A stretch of DNA of 64,000 nucleotides from contig JAFIEV010000042.1 of assembly GCA_020832305.1 (NCBI GenBank), forward strand, positions 328,607 to 392,606, in the 5' to 3' direction. This DNA comes from Cyclobacteriaceae bacterium. Its GTDB lineage: Bacteria > Bacteroidota > Bacteroidia > Cytophagales > Cyclobacteriaceae. The position numbers and the translations under genes were made by a program. The notes beneath the pieces are model-generated. The model saw only the letters and a list, made by a program, of their open reading frames with translations. It had not been told where the DNA came from and searched no databases. The stretch's first letter is position 1; every line of letters starts with the position of its first letter. This document shows positions 1 through 8,443 of the stretch, piece by piece.

Positions 1-1
1 C

Positions 2-337
2 TCCAGAGAACATGCCGCTATGGAGCCAAGACATCTTGGTGTGAAAGTGGTACTGGTAAAATCATTTGCCCGGATTCATGAAACCAATTTGAAAAAACAG
101 GGTATGCTTGCACTCACATTTACACATGAAGCCGACTATGACAAGGTACTTGAAGACGATGTGATTGACATTAAAGGGCTTGAACGCATAGCTCCAGGTA
201 AAAACCTTACATTGATTTTAAAACACATTGACGGCAGTGAAGATGCGATAATCGTAAATCACACCTACAATGAAAACCAAATAAGCTGGTTTAATGCAGG
301 CTCGGCGCTTAATCTGATTCGTCAGAACCAAAATTAA
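2..337 (+). CDS. Aconitate hydratase, C-terminal fragment (5' end outside window)
   Basis: The open frame enters from the left edge. It reads [15 protein letters not shown] and then the swivel domain of aconitase, which isomerises citrate to isocitrate in the TCA cycle. The SREHAA/EPRHLG stretch is the conserved C-terminal substrate-binding segment of the mitochondrial-type enzyme, and ALTF followed by D-x-I-x-I-x-GLE is the usual family ending. About 111 residues are visible, so most of the protein (the Fe-S domains) lies upstream. A clear hairpin terminator follows 43 bases after the stop, so this gene is separate from the polysaccharide locus. An internal ATG at 20 is not a real start because the homology extends through it to the edge. 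Confidence 0.9.
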   Translation, partial: SREHAAMEPRHLGVKVVLVKSFARIHETNLKKQGMLALTFTHEADYDKVLEDDVIDIKGLERIAPGKNLTLILKHIDGSEDAIIVNHTYNENQISWFNAGSALNLIRQNQN

Positions 338-380
338 TATAAATCTGATTGCGAGTCCTATAATTTCTTACAAATATTGA

Positions 381-407
381 AAAGCGGCTTAATACGCCGC
401 TTTTTTT
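381..407 (+). terminator. Rho-independent terminator after aconitase
   Basis: An 8-bp stem, AAAGCGGC/GCCGCTTT, closes a 7-base loop and is followed directly by a run of T. It sits 43 bases after the aconitase stop and ahead of the next promoter, so it insulates the two units. Confidence 0.85.
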
Positions 408-479
408 ATTGCCAATTCTCTAACTTTACATTTTCATTAAAAATATTCTTAGTTAAGTTAAATAAATAATTATTTTATT

Positions 480-487
480 TATATTTG
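480..487 (+). promoter_or_regulatory. Bacteroidota-type -7 element TATATTTG
   Basis: TATATTTG is an exact match to the TAnnTTTG -7 consensus of Bacteroidota primary sigma factor promoters. A convincing -33 TTG at the usual 19-21 base spacing is not clear. The predicted transcription start is near 494, about 40 bases before the ATG of the TerB-like gene. This could be the promoter for the rightward polysaccharide genes. Confidence 0.5.
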
Positions 488-536
488 CAGCAGAGAATAT
501 ATTCTACTTATATTGTCAACCCTAAAACAACTAAAA

Positions 537-947
537 ATGGTAGTTAAATGGATTTCCAACATCTTCAACAACAAAAAAGATCAGGCGAAAAATCATATCA
601 TCAACCTGATCGACGTTGCTTTTGCAGATGGCAACATGGATAATGCCGAAATGGAACTTATTAAATCCACAGCTTTAAAAAGTGGCATAACTGACGAAGA
701 GTTTCAGGAAATTATTTCGAATCCCAGAAGTGCAAAAACATATATACCATCTGATGAAAAATCACGGGTAGAACAATTGACTGAAATGGTAAAAATAATG
801 ATTGTGGACCGGGAAATTGAAGAAAAAGAAGTTAAGGTATGTAAGAAAGTAGCTATTCAACTTAATCTTGCACCTCAAATTGTAGATGAACTTATTGACA
901 GTCTGGTATTAGAAAGCAGGAAGCAAACCCGTATTAACCTTAAATAA
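537..947 (+). CDS. TerB-like small helical protein
   Basis: A 136-residue, charged, all-helical protein with two repeats of the TerB fold: LIDVAFADGNMDNAEMELI near the N-terminus and MVKIMIVDREIEEKEVKVCK in the second half. Both copies carry the D-G/R-E acidic turn that binds metal in TerB (tellurite-resistance family). The true function of stand-alone TerB-like proteins in this phylum is unknown. I chose the ATG at 537; an in-frame TTG at 513 would add eight residues. The gene lies 20 bases before the Wzc-like gene on the same strand and probably shares its transcript. The placement suggests an accessory role in polysaccharide export, but that is only inference. Confidence 0.7.
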   Translation: MVVKWISNIFNNKKDQAKNHIINLIDVAFADGNMDNAEMELIKSTALKSGITDEEFQEIISNPRSAKTYIPSDEKSRVEQLTEMVKIMIVDREIEEKEVKVCKKVAIQLNLAPQIVDELIDSLVLESRKQTRINLK

Positions 948-967
948 TCACTGTTAAATATTACATT

Positions 968-3355
968 ATGGATTTATTTGTCATTCTGAGAATCCTAAGC
1001 AAAAAATTCAAATTAATTATAGGTATCTCCGTAATTACAGCTGTAATTGCAGGTACTTTATCATTATTCATCAAACCCTTGTATGTATCGACGGCCCAGA
1101 TCGCTACGGGATATACCATGAGAGATGGTCTCAGCAATGAAAGAAGAGATTGGATGGAAATTGATTTCGGTTTTGCCAATCTAATCCACAACCTTTATTC
1201 AAAGAATCTCATGTATCAATTGTCATATCAATTAATACTGCATGATCTCAATAAAGGAATACCCTCATTCAGGGAGCTTGATATTTCAGAGGAAAAATTT
1301 AACGAAAAATTTGGAAGTGGTTTTCTCGAAGCAGCGCGGTTACAGTTTCAAAACAAGTATGACTCATCTAAAACTCTCTCGAACTCAATCGCCCATGAAA
1401 AGAAACTTAATGACCTTCTCAAACTATATGGCTACGATTATGAATCACTTAAAAAGGGATTTGAGATTGAAAGAATGGACTTATCAGATTTTGTCAACGT
1501 AAGTTTCTGGTCTGAAAATCCGGATCTTTGTGCTTTTGCAGCCAATACATTATGTCAGGAATTTTTTAAGTTCAATAAAGATGCAAGGCTTCAAAGCAGT
1601 GGGGAAACCATCGTGTATTATGAAAAAATGATGGAGCAGAAGAAAGCGGAACTCGATGAAAAGCAAGCCACGCTTTCGAGGTATATGTCTAACCAAGGTG
1701 TATTGAGTTATAATCTGGAAAGTGAATACCGCATGCAGCAGATAGAAAAGCTTGAGATGACCCGGAATGAAGAGGAAAGAAGTCTCAGGGGCAATCAGCT
1801 TACCCTCAACAGTGTAAATGAAAGAATTTCAAGGCTTGAATCAATGGGTGGTCCAAGAGGTGCAACTTCTCAAACGCGGCTTTTGGAAATTCTAAATCAG
1901 ATAAATGAGCAGAACCGAAAATATATGCAGTCACAGTCTGAAGAGGATTATGAAATACTCGCCAGGCTAAGGGAACAGGAAAGACAAGCGAGAGCTGCAG
2001 TAAGTGAATCTTCGACAATAAAAAGAGGACAGGAACTGGAACAATTAAGAGAACGCAGAAAGGAACTGGAAATAATGGTAGAAGTTTCCGGCGCAAGTAT
2101 TTCTGATTTAAACGAAAAGATTTCAAGACTGAAATCCACTGCCAGCTCTCTGAGTACCAAAGAAGGTTTTATCAGCGAATTACAAAGTGAAATCGAATTT
2201 CTCACCAATGAATACCTGGGCATCAAAGAGCGGCTTAATGATGCCCGAAGCAGCATTATGTATTCAGGTGGCAACCTGAGACAGGCAGTTTATGGACAGC
2301 CTTCTGATGAACCTGAGCCTTCTAAAAGACTTTTAATTGTGGCCCTGAGTGCAATGGCTTCATTCTTTATTTCACTATTAACGGTTGTTGGAAAAGAAGT
2401 TTTTAACAGCAATATTGTTAGTCCGGACAGATTCAGGCAAATGACTGGATTACACACCTATGGCGTCGTTAATCAAATACCCAGTCTTAAAAATGTTACA
2501 GATATATTCACCAAAGCGGATAACATTCACTTGAGGCAGTATATGAATAACATGCGTAAAATCCGCTATGACCTGGTATCTTCTGGCAAAAAAGTCATCC
2601 TGTTTACCAGTATGAAAGAAGGTGAAGGCAAATCCTTTTTTATGCTGTCACTGGCCTTGGCTTTACTGAAAATTAAAAAACGAGTGTTGATTCTCGATAC
2701 CAATTTCCAAAACGACCAGCTTTTATTGATGGGAAGAGAAATAGGTATTTATACAGATAAGATTGATGCCGAATCAGAAAGCGGCCAAAATCCTTTTAAC
2801 CCAAAACAAAAATCTGTTTACCTCAACGGCAAATCTCCCGAACATTCAAACCACCAGGTTGAAAATGAAGAAGAATTTGACGACCATGAAAAAGGATTGA
2901 TGGTAGAAGCCGGAGACCATGTAGTAACACAAAAGGCCAGAAAAGTAAAATTTGATCTCAAAAATGCGTTAAGAAGCGGAAAATCAGAAAGTGGCATCGG
3001 GTCTGCCGACATCAATGGAAGTGCTATTGGTAAAAATCTGGATGGACTGAATATGATTTCCTGTAAAGACAAACAAAAATCACCATCAGAATTTTTTGCA
3101 GATTTTGATTTTCAAGACCTTCTGGAAAAACAGATGGAAGCATACGATTATATCTTCCTGGAAGGTGCTGCTATGAATGACTTCCCTGACACCAAAGAAC
3201 TTGAAATCTTTGTTCAAGGTATTATTCCGGTGATTTCTGCAAGATCTACCATAACCTCTATTGATAAAGAATCCCTGATGTACATCCAAAATTTTGATCA
3301 AAAACTGTTGGGGACTGTACTGAATATGGTTTCAATAGAAGATTTAAATTACTAA
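968..3355 (+). CDS. Wzc-like polysaccharide copolymerase with degenerate BY-kinase domain
   Basis: A 795-residue chain-length regulator/exporter component. A transmembrane helix near residues 14-36 starts the Wzz domain; a long coiled-coil periplasmic region follows (about 200-430), then a second helix near 450-475. The cytoplasmic ATPase-like domain has Walker A (EGEGKS, about 551-556) and Walker A' (LILDTN, about 574-579). The Walker B position reads YIFLEGAAMND, with Glu in place of the usual Asp. Between Walker A' and the next core strand lies a roughly 110-residue hydrophilic insertion. The C-terminus lacks the tyrosine cluster used for autophosphorylation in BY-kinases; only one terminal Tyr is present. 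It is clearly a Wzc relative for exopolysaccharide assembly, but kinase activity is doubtful. Downstream genes encode the polymerase and flippase. Confidence 0.88.
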   Translation: MDLFVILRILSKKFKLIIGISVITAVIAGTLSLFIKPLYVSTAQIATGYTMRDGLSNERRDWMEIDFGFANLIHNLYSKNLMYQLSYQLILHDLNKGIPSFRELDISEEKFNEKFGSGFLEAARLQFQNKYDSSKTLSNSIAHEKKLNDLLKLYGYDYESLKKGFEIERMDLSDFVNVSFWSENPDLCAFAANTLCQEFFKFNKDARLQSSGETIVYYEKMMEQKKAELDEKQATLSRYMSNQGVLSYNLESEYRMQQIEKLEMTRNEEERSLRGNQLTLNSVNERISRLESMGGPRGATSQTRLLEILNQINEQNRKYMQSQSEEDYEILARLREQERQARAAVSESSTIKRGQELEQLRERRKELEIMVEVSGASISDLNEKISRLKSTASSLSTKEGFISELQSEIEFLTNEYLGIKERLNDARSSIMYSGGNLRQAVYGQPSDEPEPSKRLLIVALSAMASFFISLLTVVGKEVFNSNIVSPDRFRQMTGLHTYGVVNQIPSLKNVTDIFTKADNIHLRQYMNNMRKIRYDLVSSGKKVILFTSMKEGEGKSFFMLSLALALLKIKKRVLILDTNFQNDQLLLMGREIGIYTDKIDAESESGQNPFNPKQKSVYLNGKSPEHSNHQVENEEEFDDHEKGLMVEAGDHVVTQKARKVKFDLKNALRSGKSESGIGSADINGSAIGKNLDGLNMISCKDKQKSPSEFFADFDFQDLLEKQMEAYDYIFLEGAAMNDFPDTKELEIFVQGIIPVISARSTITSIDKESLMYIQNFDQKLLGTVLNMVSIEDLNY

Positions 3356-3356
3356 T

Positions 3357-3461
3357 ATGTTTTATGATAAAAAATCCATATTGTCATTACTCAAGATGGT
3401 TGTCGTCACATTTTTGTTAACTGTATACATTTTTCTTTTTGCCAAAATCATGTTTTTTTAA
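3357..3461 (+). CDS. Possible 34-residue single-pass membrane peptide
   Basis: A short frame starts one base after the Wzc stop and ends 10 bases before the TolC-like ATG. It encodes a basic N-terminus (MFYDKKS) followed by one strongly hydrophobic helix and a short tail (KIMFF). The tight fit between two export genes and the classic single-span layout make it a reasonable small protein, possibly a subunit of the export complex. No family is recognised, and a frame this short in AT-rich DNA can arise by chance. Comparison with related loci would be needed to call it real. Confidence 0.4.
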   Translation: MFYDKKSILSLLKMVVVTFLLTVYIFLFAKIMFF

Positions 3462-3471
3462 AATAAAGAAA

Positions 3472-4203
3472 ATGAATAGAATAATTCTAATGAGCATTAC
3501 TTTCCTGATAATTTTTGGGAACGTAATGGCGCAAACTATTGACTATAATCGTATAATCATCCCGGAAGCCGCTGCTGAAATGGGACTTGAAGAAAGATTG
3601 GTTCAGATAGCCTGGCAGAACAATCCTACAAATCGTATCGTTGAAATGGAAGTTACTGCAGCGGAGTATGATCACCAGGCCGCAAAAGCGGGGTACCTCG
3701 ATGTTTTCAGCATAATGGGCAACCTAAATGAATTTAATCTTTCCCCCCAAGAATCAACGCGTCAAATGGCTGCTTTCTGGCCCAGGTACAATGTAAGTGC
3801 CGTGATCAATGTTGGTCAGATTGCAAGAACTTCGGCGAATGTAAAACAAACAAGGGAATTGACAAAAATCAAACAAGAGGAAATTGGAGTAAGAAAATTG
3901 GAATTGCGCGCTGAAGTTCTTACCCTTTATGAAAATTATAAAATGCACATGGAAGTTGCCCGACTGCAAAGGCAAATTGAGAATGATGTTTATTCAAGTT
4001 TTCTCGTTGTTGAAGACAATTTCAGAAATGGTGAAATTACCCTTGAAGAATATAATACCTTTCAAAAAGAAAACAACATGGAAAGAATGCGGACCATTAC
4101 CACAGAAAACGCTTACTGGACCGCTAAGTACGAGCTGGAAAAAGTACTGGGCGTTCCGCTCGAAGATATATCTGAAATAGAACGCCTCAGTAGAAACAGA
4201 TAA
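3472..4203 (+). CDS. TolC/OEP-like outer-membrane efflux protein, single-repeat length
   Basis: A 243-residue secreted protein. Residues 1-20 form a signal peptide ending at VMAQ. The mature part is the helical OEP repeat: VQIAWQNNPTNRIVEMEVTAAEYDHQAAKAGY early on, then long amphipathic helices and a closing ENAYWTAKYELEKVLG segment typical of the TolC coiled coil. Normal TolC proteins contain two such repeats (400 or more residues); this one has a single repeat. Its place directly after the Wzc-like gene suggests a role in exporting the polymer in place of a Wza channel. I chose the ATG at 3472 because it opens the signal peptide; a TTG at 3439 lies upstream. Confidence 0.72.
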   Translation: MNRIILMSITFLIIFGNVMAQTIDYNRIIIPEAAAEMGLEERLVQIAWQNNPTNRIVEMEVTAAEYDHQAAKAGYLDVFSIMGNLNEFNLSPQESTRQMAAFWPRYNVSAVINVGQIARTSANVKQTRELTKIKQEEIGVRKLELRAEVLTLYENYKMHMEVARLQRQIENDVYSSFLVVEDNFRNGEITLEEYNTFQKENNMERMRTITTENAYWTAKYELEKVLGVPLEDISEIERLSRNR

Positions 4204-4218
4204 ATAACTGCCATACTG

Positions 4219-5697
4219 ATGTCAAGAATTATTGCATCGATTGCCTCTAATGACAAATTGAAAGAAAGTCTCCCGATGGTGATGGTACTTCTTATAGGTG
4301 CCGCTATATCATGGCTTTCGGTTTTCAATGATTTTACCATCAGTATTCTTGTAATTGTTGCCTGCATTGCTGTAATCGCTATTGCAGGCACCATAAGCAA
4401 TCCTCTTTATGCAGTATTCTTTATATTGGTTCTCGATGTTTTTTTTGCATATATCCCCCGGGCAGTACCTGCTTTCAAGGAATTTCCGATAGGTACCATC
4501 ATAGATGGAATCTGCTTGCTTGGCTTGATTAGTGTAATTATAAATTATACCTACAAAAAGCAATTTAACTTAAATTTTTTTACCAATCCCATAGGCTATT
4601 TTTTGCTGATTAGCCTGTTCTACGTACTTCTTCAGGTAATTAACCCAAATGCAGATTCATTTGCCGGCTGGCTGAATATGGGTTTTCGGCCTCAAATGAT
4701 GACTATTGCGTATTTTGCACTTTTATATTACGCACTAAGCTCCTATAAAAACATAAAGTATTTTACTGTTTTCTGGATTTCAATTGCCTGTTTTACCGGC
4801 TTGTATGGAATGAGTCAGGAATATCTGGGGTTGCTACCATGGGATGAAAAATTTTATCTGACACCAGGTGTATTTGATCTTCACTGGACATTTGGTAAAA
4901 TCAGGATTTTCTCGGTTTATGACAACGCCACTACTTTTGGCATGTTCATGACCATGGGTTTTATCGTTTGCATTGTAATGTTGATAGGTCCCTATAAAAT
5001 TGAAAAAAAAATAATAATTGCACTTGCAGCAATTATTATGCTGTTGGGGGCTTATTACTCAGGTACACGAACCGCCTATTTAATGATCACTTTAGGTTTG
5101 GCGTTTGTGTTTTTGATGAATTTTGATGATTTAAGAATTTTTCTAGTTTCAATTACTGCTTTCGTTTTTCTGATAGGACTATTAAACGCACCGATCTACG
5201 GAAGTGCCAACTTTAACCGCTTCAGATCTGCATTTTTTCCCGACAAAGATGCATCTATGCAAGTAAGAGAAGATAACCGGGCTGCTATACAGCGCTACAT
5301 TTACGAACATCCTTTTGGCGGAGGTATTGCAACAACTGGTATGCTTGGTGAAGACTATAACCCTCGTCACCAGCTTGCCGGTTTTCCTCCTGATAGTCTA
5401 TTTCTTAAAATGGCTCTTGAAAGGGGATGGTTTGGTTTGGTATTGATTCTCAGCTTTTACTTTACAATTATGCTTACAGGTGTTAATGGCTTCTTTAAAG
5501 CTAAAAACCCGAAAGTTAAAAATATCTATCTGGCTTATCTTGGAGCGATTTTTCCAACTTCAATTGCAGGTCTTACTCAGGAAATTGAACAAAAGCCCAT
5601 GTTTATTATCATATTTGGGGCTATTGTTATTTTCCTTAACCTTGTAAAATATGAAAGTGAAATAGAAAAATCGCAAAATACTACCAAGGCAACCTAA
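4219..5697 (+). CDS. O-antigen ligase / Wzy-type polysaccharide polymerase
   Basis: A 492-residue integral membrane protein with about 12 hydrophobic segments. The large periplasmic loop (about 320-400) carries QVREDNRAAIQRYIYEHPFGGGIATTG, the layout of the Wzy_C/O-antigen ligase family with its conserved Arg and H-P-F-G-x-G motif. Such proteins join lipid-linked repeat units in the periplasm. The gene follows the TolC-like gene by 15 bases and precedes the flippase, so polymerase, flippase and export machinery lie together. Whether it polymerises or ligates cannot be told from sequence; context favours polymerisation. Confidence 0.82.
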   Translation: MSRIIASIASNDKLKESLPMVMVLLIGAAISWLSVFNDFTISILVIVACIAVIAIAGTISNPLYAVFFILVLDVFFAYIPRAVPAFKEFPIGTIIDGICLLGLISVIINYTYKKQFNLNFFTNPIGYFLLISLFYVLLQVINPNADSFAGWLNMGFRPQMMTIAYFALLYYALSSYKNIKYFTVFWISIACFTGLYGMSQEYLGLLPWDEKFYLTPGVFDLHWTFGKIRIFSVYDNATTFGMFMTMGFIVCIVMLIGPYKIEKKIIIALAAIIMLLGAYYSGTRTAYLMITLGLAFVFLMNFDDLRIFLVSITAFVFLIGLLNAPIYGSANFNRFRSAFFPDKDASMQVREDNRAAIQRYIYEHPFGGGIATTGMLGEDYNPRHQLAGFPPDSLFLKMALERGWFGLVLILSFYFTIMLTGVNGFFKAKNPKVKNIYLAYLGAIFPTSIAGLTQEIEQKPMFIIIFGAIVIFLNLVKYESEIEKSQNTTKAT

Positions 5698-5746
5698 GCT
5701 TATTACTTTTTATTAACCTTACAAATTCAACGTTTAAATTACATAC

Positions 5747-7099
5747 GTGAAAGATTTTATTTATAAAATTAAGAATAAACTACAGGAAAACTATTGGTTA
5801 AAATCGAGCTTAATTGTCTCCGGCGGACGTATATCCATGGTCTTTTTTGGATTCTTCAGTTTTCTTATACTCGTAAGGGTGTTGAGTAAAGAAGATTTTG
5901 GCGCATGGATTATTTTTACTTCAGTTGCTGCCATTATAGAAACCCTCAAGCTGGGTTTTGTAAAAAATCCTATTATTAAATACGCTAAGAGTTCTGAAAC
6001 CGGTGACCAAAAATATATTGAATCATCTTCACTCATTCTAAATAGTATCTGCTCAGTTATTTTTGGACTAATTATTTATTTTAGTGCATCTTATGTCGCG
6101 GTATTATTTGATTCGCCTCAGCTGGAGTTGGTACTGAAGCTTTATCTGCTCAAAGTGGGGATGCTGGTATTGGCAGATCACTTTGATATAGTTCAGGAAG
6201 CATCTTTGCAATATTTAGGTACATTTTACAACCTGCTCTTTCGCAACTTAATTTTCCTGTTACTATTGTTAACCTATGTGATTCTAGATTGGAATCTCGA
6301 CCTTATAGATCTGATTTGGTTTCAAAACATCGGGATGGCCATCGGAATGCTTAGTACCTTCCTTACAGCGCGCAAGCTTCTAAATTATACCTTTTTATTT
6401 AATCTCAATTGGATTAAAAAACTGTTTCACTTCGGAAAATATACCCTCGGTACCAGCCTCAGTTCTATGGTAATGAGAAGCGTAGATAATTGGATGCTTG
6501 GAAGCATACTAAACACCGTAGCAGTATCAATATACAACCCCGCATTGCGTATTGCAAATATTTTTGAAGTTCCAACTTCCACCATCGCCACCATTGTATT
6601 CCCAATAACCAGTGAAAGAACCCATACAGAAGGGCTGAACGCCGCCAAATATATGTATGAAAAATCCGTTGCAGTTATATTGGCCCTAATGATACCATTT
6701 TCTGTTTTGGTAATTATTTTTTCCAAACCAATAGTACTACTGATCGCTGGAAGTGAATACGCCGAATCGAGTACGATCCTTAATATTACCATGCTGTATG
6801 GACTATTTATGCCGTTTAACCGGCAAGCCGGAACCATCCTGGAAGCCATAGGACTTCCGCATGTTAATTTTAATTTTATTATAATTTTTACAGCATTTAA
6901 TGTTATTTCAAATTATATATTTATAGTATATTTCGGGGTAATGGGTGCTGCCTATGGTACACTGATTACCTACGCCGTTTTATCAGTAGCTAATTTAATA
7001 TATCTAAAACATAAATTGAATGTTGAATTAACCAATGTATTCATTTATTTAAAAGAAACATATCTAAGTGTGAAGGATGTGAAAAAATTCTTAGGATAA
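5747..7099 (+). CDS. Wzx-like oligosaccharide flippase
   Basis: A 450-residue membrane protein of the MOP/PST superfamily with about 12-14 helices. The N-terminal signature (SSLIVSGGRISMVFFGFFSF, then LVRVLSKEDFGAWI) is the usual start of Wzx proteins, and FNRQAGTILEAIGLP near residue 345 is a recurrent family motif. It would flip undecaprenyl-diphosphate-linked repeat units across the inner membrane. The start is GTG at 5747. It lies 49 bases after the polymerase gene, on the same strand. Confidence 0.85.
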   Translation: MKDFIYKIKNKLQENYWLKSSLIVSGGRISMVFFGFFSFLILVRVLSKEDFGAWIIFTSVAAIIETLKLGFVKNPIIKYAKSSETGDQKYIESSSLILNSICSVIFGLIIYFSASYVAVLFDSPQLELVLKLYLLKVGMLVLADHFDIVQEASLQYLGTFYNLLFRNLIFLLLLLTYVILDWNLDLIDLIWFQNIGMAIGMLSTFLTARKLLNYTFLFNLNWIKKLFHFGKYTLGTSLSSMVMRSVDNWMLGSILNTVAVSIYNPALRIANIFEVPTSTIATIVFPITSERTHTEGLNAAKYMYEKSVAVILALMIPFSVLVIIFSKPIVLLIAGSEYAESSTILNITMLYGLFMPFNRQAGTILEAIGLPHVNFNFIIIFTAFNVISNYIFIVYFGVMGAAYGTLITYAVLSVANLIYLKHKLNVELTNVFIYLKETYLSVKDVKKFLG

Positions 7100-7209
7100 A
7101 AAGGTCTTTTTGAAAAATCTAATAGTTTACAAAAAATATGTTGAAATATATGTTTAGAACCTAAATAAAAGTATAATTGCAACAATGTGACTAAGTTAAG
7201 ACGATAGAT

Positions 7210-8439
7210 ATGAACAGGAGAGACATACTTTTACCAAGCCATAATTTTGTAATTGTCGGACAACAACCATGGGATACACCCATCGGAAGCAATTGTAAAG
7301 ATATGGCAAGGGAGCTGAGCAAGAATTATAAAGTCCTTTATATCAATACACCCCTTGACAGGAGTACACAATGGAGAAATGAACCAAAAAATAAAGTACA
7401 TATCGAAAACCGGCTTGCGGTTATTCAAGGTAAAAGTGAAGCCATTCAGGAAATACAAAATAATTTATATGCTTATACCCCTCCTATTATCATTGAATCT
7501 ATCAATTTTTTACCAGATTTTTGGCTCTATGATTTGATAAACAAACGGAATAATAAGAAAATTGCCAGGCATATCTTAAAGGCCATACAAATAATGGGTT
7601 TTAACGATTTTATATTATTTAACGACTCAGATATGTTCAAGTCATTTTATATGAAAGAACTACTGAAACCCCTTGTAAGCGTTTATTATTCCAGGGATAA
7701 TCTCATTACCACAAAATATTTTTACAAACATGGCCGTCGTTTAGAAGCTGCATTAATTGAAAAAAGTGACGTATGTGTTGCAAATAGTATTTTTTTAAAA
7801 AACTATTGCCTTAAATTTAATAAAAACAGCCACTATATTGGTCAAGGTTGTGATTTAGAGTTGTTTGATCCAACTTTTGACAGAAACAGACCAGAAGATC
7901 TTATTCCCATAGAGAATAAGCCAATTATAGGTTACGTAGGGGCTTTAATTTCTGCCCGTCTCGATATTGTGCTATTGGAATTCGTAGCGCAAAAATTACC
8001 AGATTACGCATTGGTCCTTATCGGGCCAGAAGATCAGGATTTTAGAAAATCTAAGCTTCACGCCATGGAAAATGTCTATTTTCTGGGGTCAAAATCTCCT
8101 GATCAATTACCTGAATATATTAATTTCTTTGATGTAGCCATAAATCCGCAAATTGTAAACGATTTAACCATTGGCAACTATCCCAGAAAAATTGATGAAT
8201 ACCTTGCCATGGGAAAACCAACTGTTGCAACGTATACCGAAGCAATGGAAGCTTTCAAGAGCCATGTCCATCTTGCGCATAGCCATACAGAATGGGTTCA
8301 ACTGATACAAACGGCATATAAAGAAAAGGATTCAGTAGAACTAAGCCAGGAAAGAATATCCTTTGCCCAAAGTCATAGCTGGGAAAATTCAGTGAACGAA
8401 ATGCTCAAAGCCATCGCTGACTTTTCGAGAAACGCTTAA
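7210..8439 (+). CDS. Family-1/4-like glycosyltransferase (GT-B fold)
   Basis: A 409-residue soluble GT-B enzyme. The N-terminal Rossmann half begins FVIVGQQPWDTPIGSNCKDMARELS. The C-terminal half contains IIGYVGALISARLD, a donor-site GPEDQD segment, and PRKIDEYLAMGKPTVATYTEA, the E-x7-E-like region of family 4 enzymes. It probably transfers one sugar of the repeat unit at the inner face of the membrane. It closely resembles the oppositely oriented gene at 8444-9703 in length and domain order; the two stops are four bases apart. Sugar specificity cannot be read from the sequence. Confidence 0.82.
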   Translation: MNRRDILLPSHNFVIVGQQPWDTPIGSNCKDMARELSKNYKVLYINTPLDRSTQWRNEPKNKVHIENRLAVIQGKSEAIQEIQNNLYAYTPPIIIESINFLPDFWLYDLINKRNNKKIARHILKAIQIMGFNDFILFNDSDMFKSFYMKELLKPLVSVYYSRDNLITTKYFYKHGRRLEAALIEKSDVCVANSIFLKNYCLKFNKNSHYIGQGCDLELFDPTFDRNRPEDLIPIENKPIIGYVGALISARLDIVLLEFVAQKLPDYALVLIGPEDQDFRKSKLHAMENVYFLGSKSPDQLPEYINFFDVAINPQIVNDLTIGNYPRKIDEYLAMGKPTVATYTEAMEAFKSHVHLAHSHTEWVQLIQTAYKEKDSVELSQERISFAQSHSWENSVNEMLKAIADFSRNA

Positions 8440-8443
8440 AAAA

